A stretch of DNA of 6,298 nt from Betaproteobacteria bacterium (lineage in GTDB: Bacteria; Pseudomonadota; Gammaproteobacteria; Burkholderiales; CANMPU01). The notes below the pieces were generated by a model. The model was not told the origin of the DNA. It searched no databases and saw only the letters and a list, made by a program, of their open reading frames with translations. The first letter of the stretch is position 1, and every line of letters starts with the position of its first letter. The position numbers and the translations under genes are program-made. This document shows positions 5,939-6,298 of this stretch, piece after piece. The stretch covers positions 1 to 6,298 of the forward strand of contig CANMPU010000062.1 of assembly GCA_947499755.1 (NCBI GenBank), given 5' to 3'.

Positions 5939-6298
5939 ATGCATACGCTCGTACATAAGCGTGGATTAGCGGTTCTTCGCGCTCGCTAAAGTTACAAATA
6001 CTTAACGGCCACCTCGCGACAACCACCACGCACGTCTCCATCCGCTACCCTAGCTCGTCTCATTGGCCTTTGTCGCAATGGGTCAGCCACAGGCTTCCTG
6101 GACAAGAATCTTGCCTCGCGAAATAATTTAGCTTGTTTGGTTGGTAGCTCCCCTGGCGGCTATTATGCAACGTGGTTGCCGGAGAAATATTGCGTAGGCA
6201 CTGTACTAATCAATCCGGCTACAAAGCCGTATTCGTTGCTCGCCTCCAAGCTAGGCAAACAAATAAACCCCTGCACCGATGAAGAATATCTTTTCACT
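5939..6298 (+). pseudogene. yqiA: yqiA-type alpha/beta-hydrolase esterase, frame-disrupted and cut by the window end
   Basis: The intact part reads VGSSPGGYYATWLPEKY and then VGTVLINPATKPYSLLASKL up to the window end. These are hallmark segments of YqiA/YcfP-family esterases; the nucleophile Ser of G-S-S-x-G is codon 6149-6151. The usual Leu in GSSLGG is Pro here. The frame holding this motif has a stop at 5987-5989 and, after it, no plausible start. Upstream, ATG at 5939 lies 70 codons before the nucleophile, close to the spacing in E. coli YqiA. The expected N-terminal block is visible only in another frame (SGSSRSLKLQILNGHLAT from 5968), and that frame ends at TAA 6124-6126. At least two frameshifts are therefore needed to rebuild the protein. 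It follows mpl by 30 nt, an association I recall from betaproteobacteria. Family assignment is good; whether the damage is genuine or sequencing error cannot be settled here. Confidence 0.65.

Overview
The window looks like chromosome of a Gram-negative proteobacterium, most likely a betaproteobacterium of the Nitrosomonadales type. The basis is a full-length mpl gene (recycling of meso-diaminopimelate peptidoglycan) followed by yqiA-like sequence, a TonB-type transducer, an outer-membrane-like beta-barrel sequence, and the family flavour of the FTR1 and cupredoxin proteins. The taxon is inferred from recalled protein families, not from a search.

Layout, left to right. (1) Positions 1-443 hold the C-terminal end of cobalamin-dependent methionine synthase MetH (+). 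(2) Positions 499-1541 hold a two-gene unit on the same strand: a TerC/YgdQ-type membrane protein and a small SelW/Rdx-type CxxC redox protein, joined by an ATGA overlap. (3) Positions 1542-1740 have no recognisable gene but begin with a 10-bp inverted repeat between convergent units. (4) Positions 1741-4391, read on the minus strand, form an iron-uptake operon. Its order is a periplasmic cupredoxin-like protein, an FTR1-type iron permease fused in frame to an outer-membrane beta-barrel-like domain, and a broken tonB. It is driven by a good sigma70-type promoter overlapped by an almost perfectly symmetrical Fur box (4428-4446). (5) mpl runs divergently at 4529-5908 (+). (6) Positions 5939-6298 carry a degraded, window-truncated yqiA-type esterase gene.

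How the iron genes fit together: the cupredoxin and the FTR1 permease are the usual partners for ferrous/ferric uptake across the inner membrane. The beta-barrel domain and TonB would belong to outer-membrane passage or its energisation. The Fur site explains co-regulation. No P19-type or DyP-peroxidase partner lies in the window.

The most notable points are the 523-residue FTR1/beta-barrel fusion, which contains an internal Shine-Dalgarno sequence, ATG and signal peptide at the junction; the nonsense codon plus lost 3' end of tonB; the decayed yqiA; and an abrupt change of third-position GC inside metH (about 84% before nt 212, about 43% after), which suggests recombination or a chimeric assembly join. 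I found no RNA genes, CRISPR arrays or insertion sequences.
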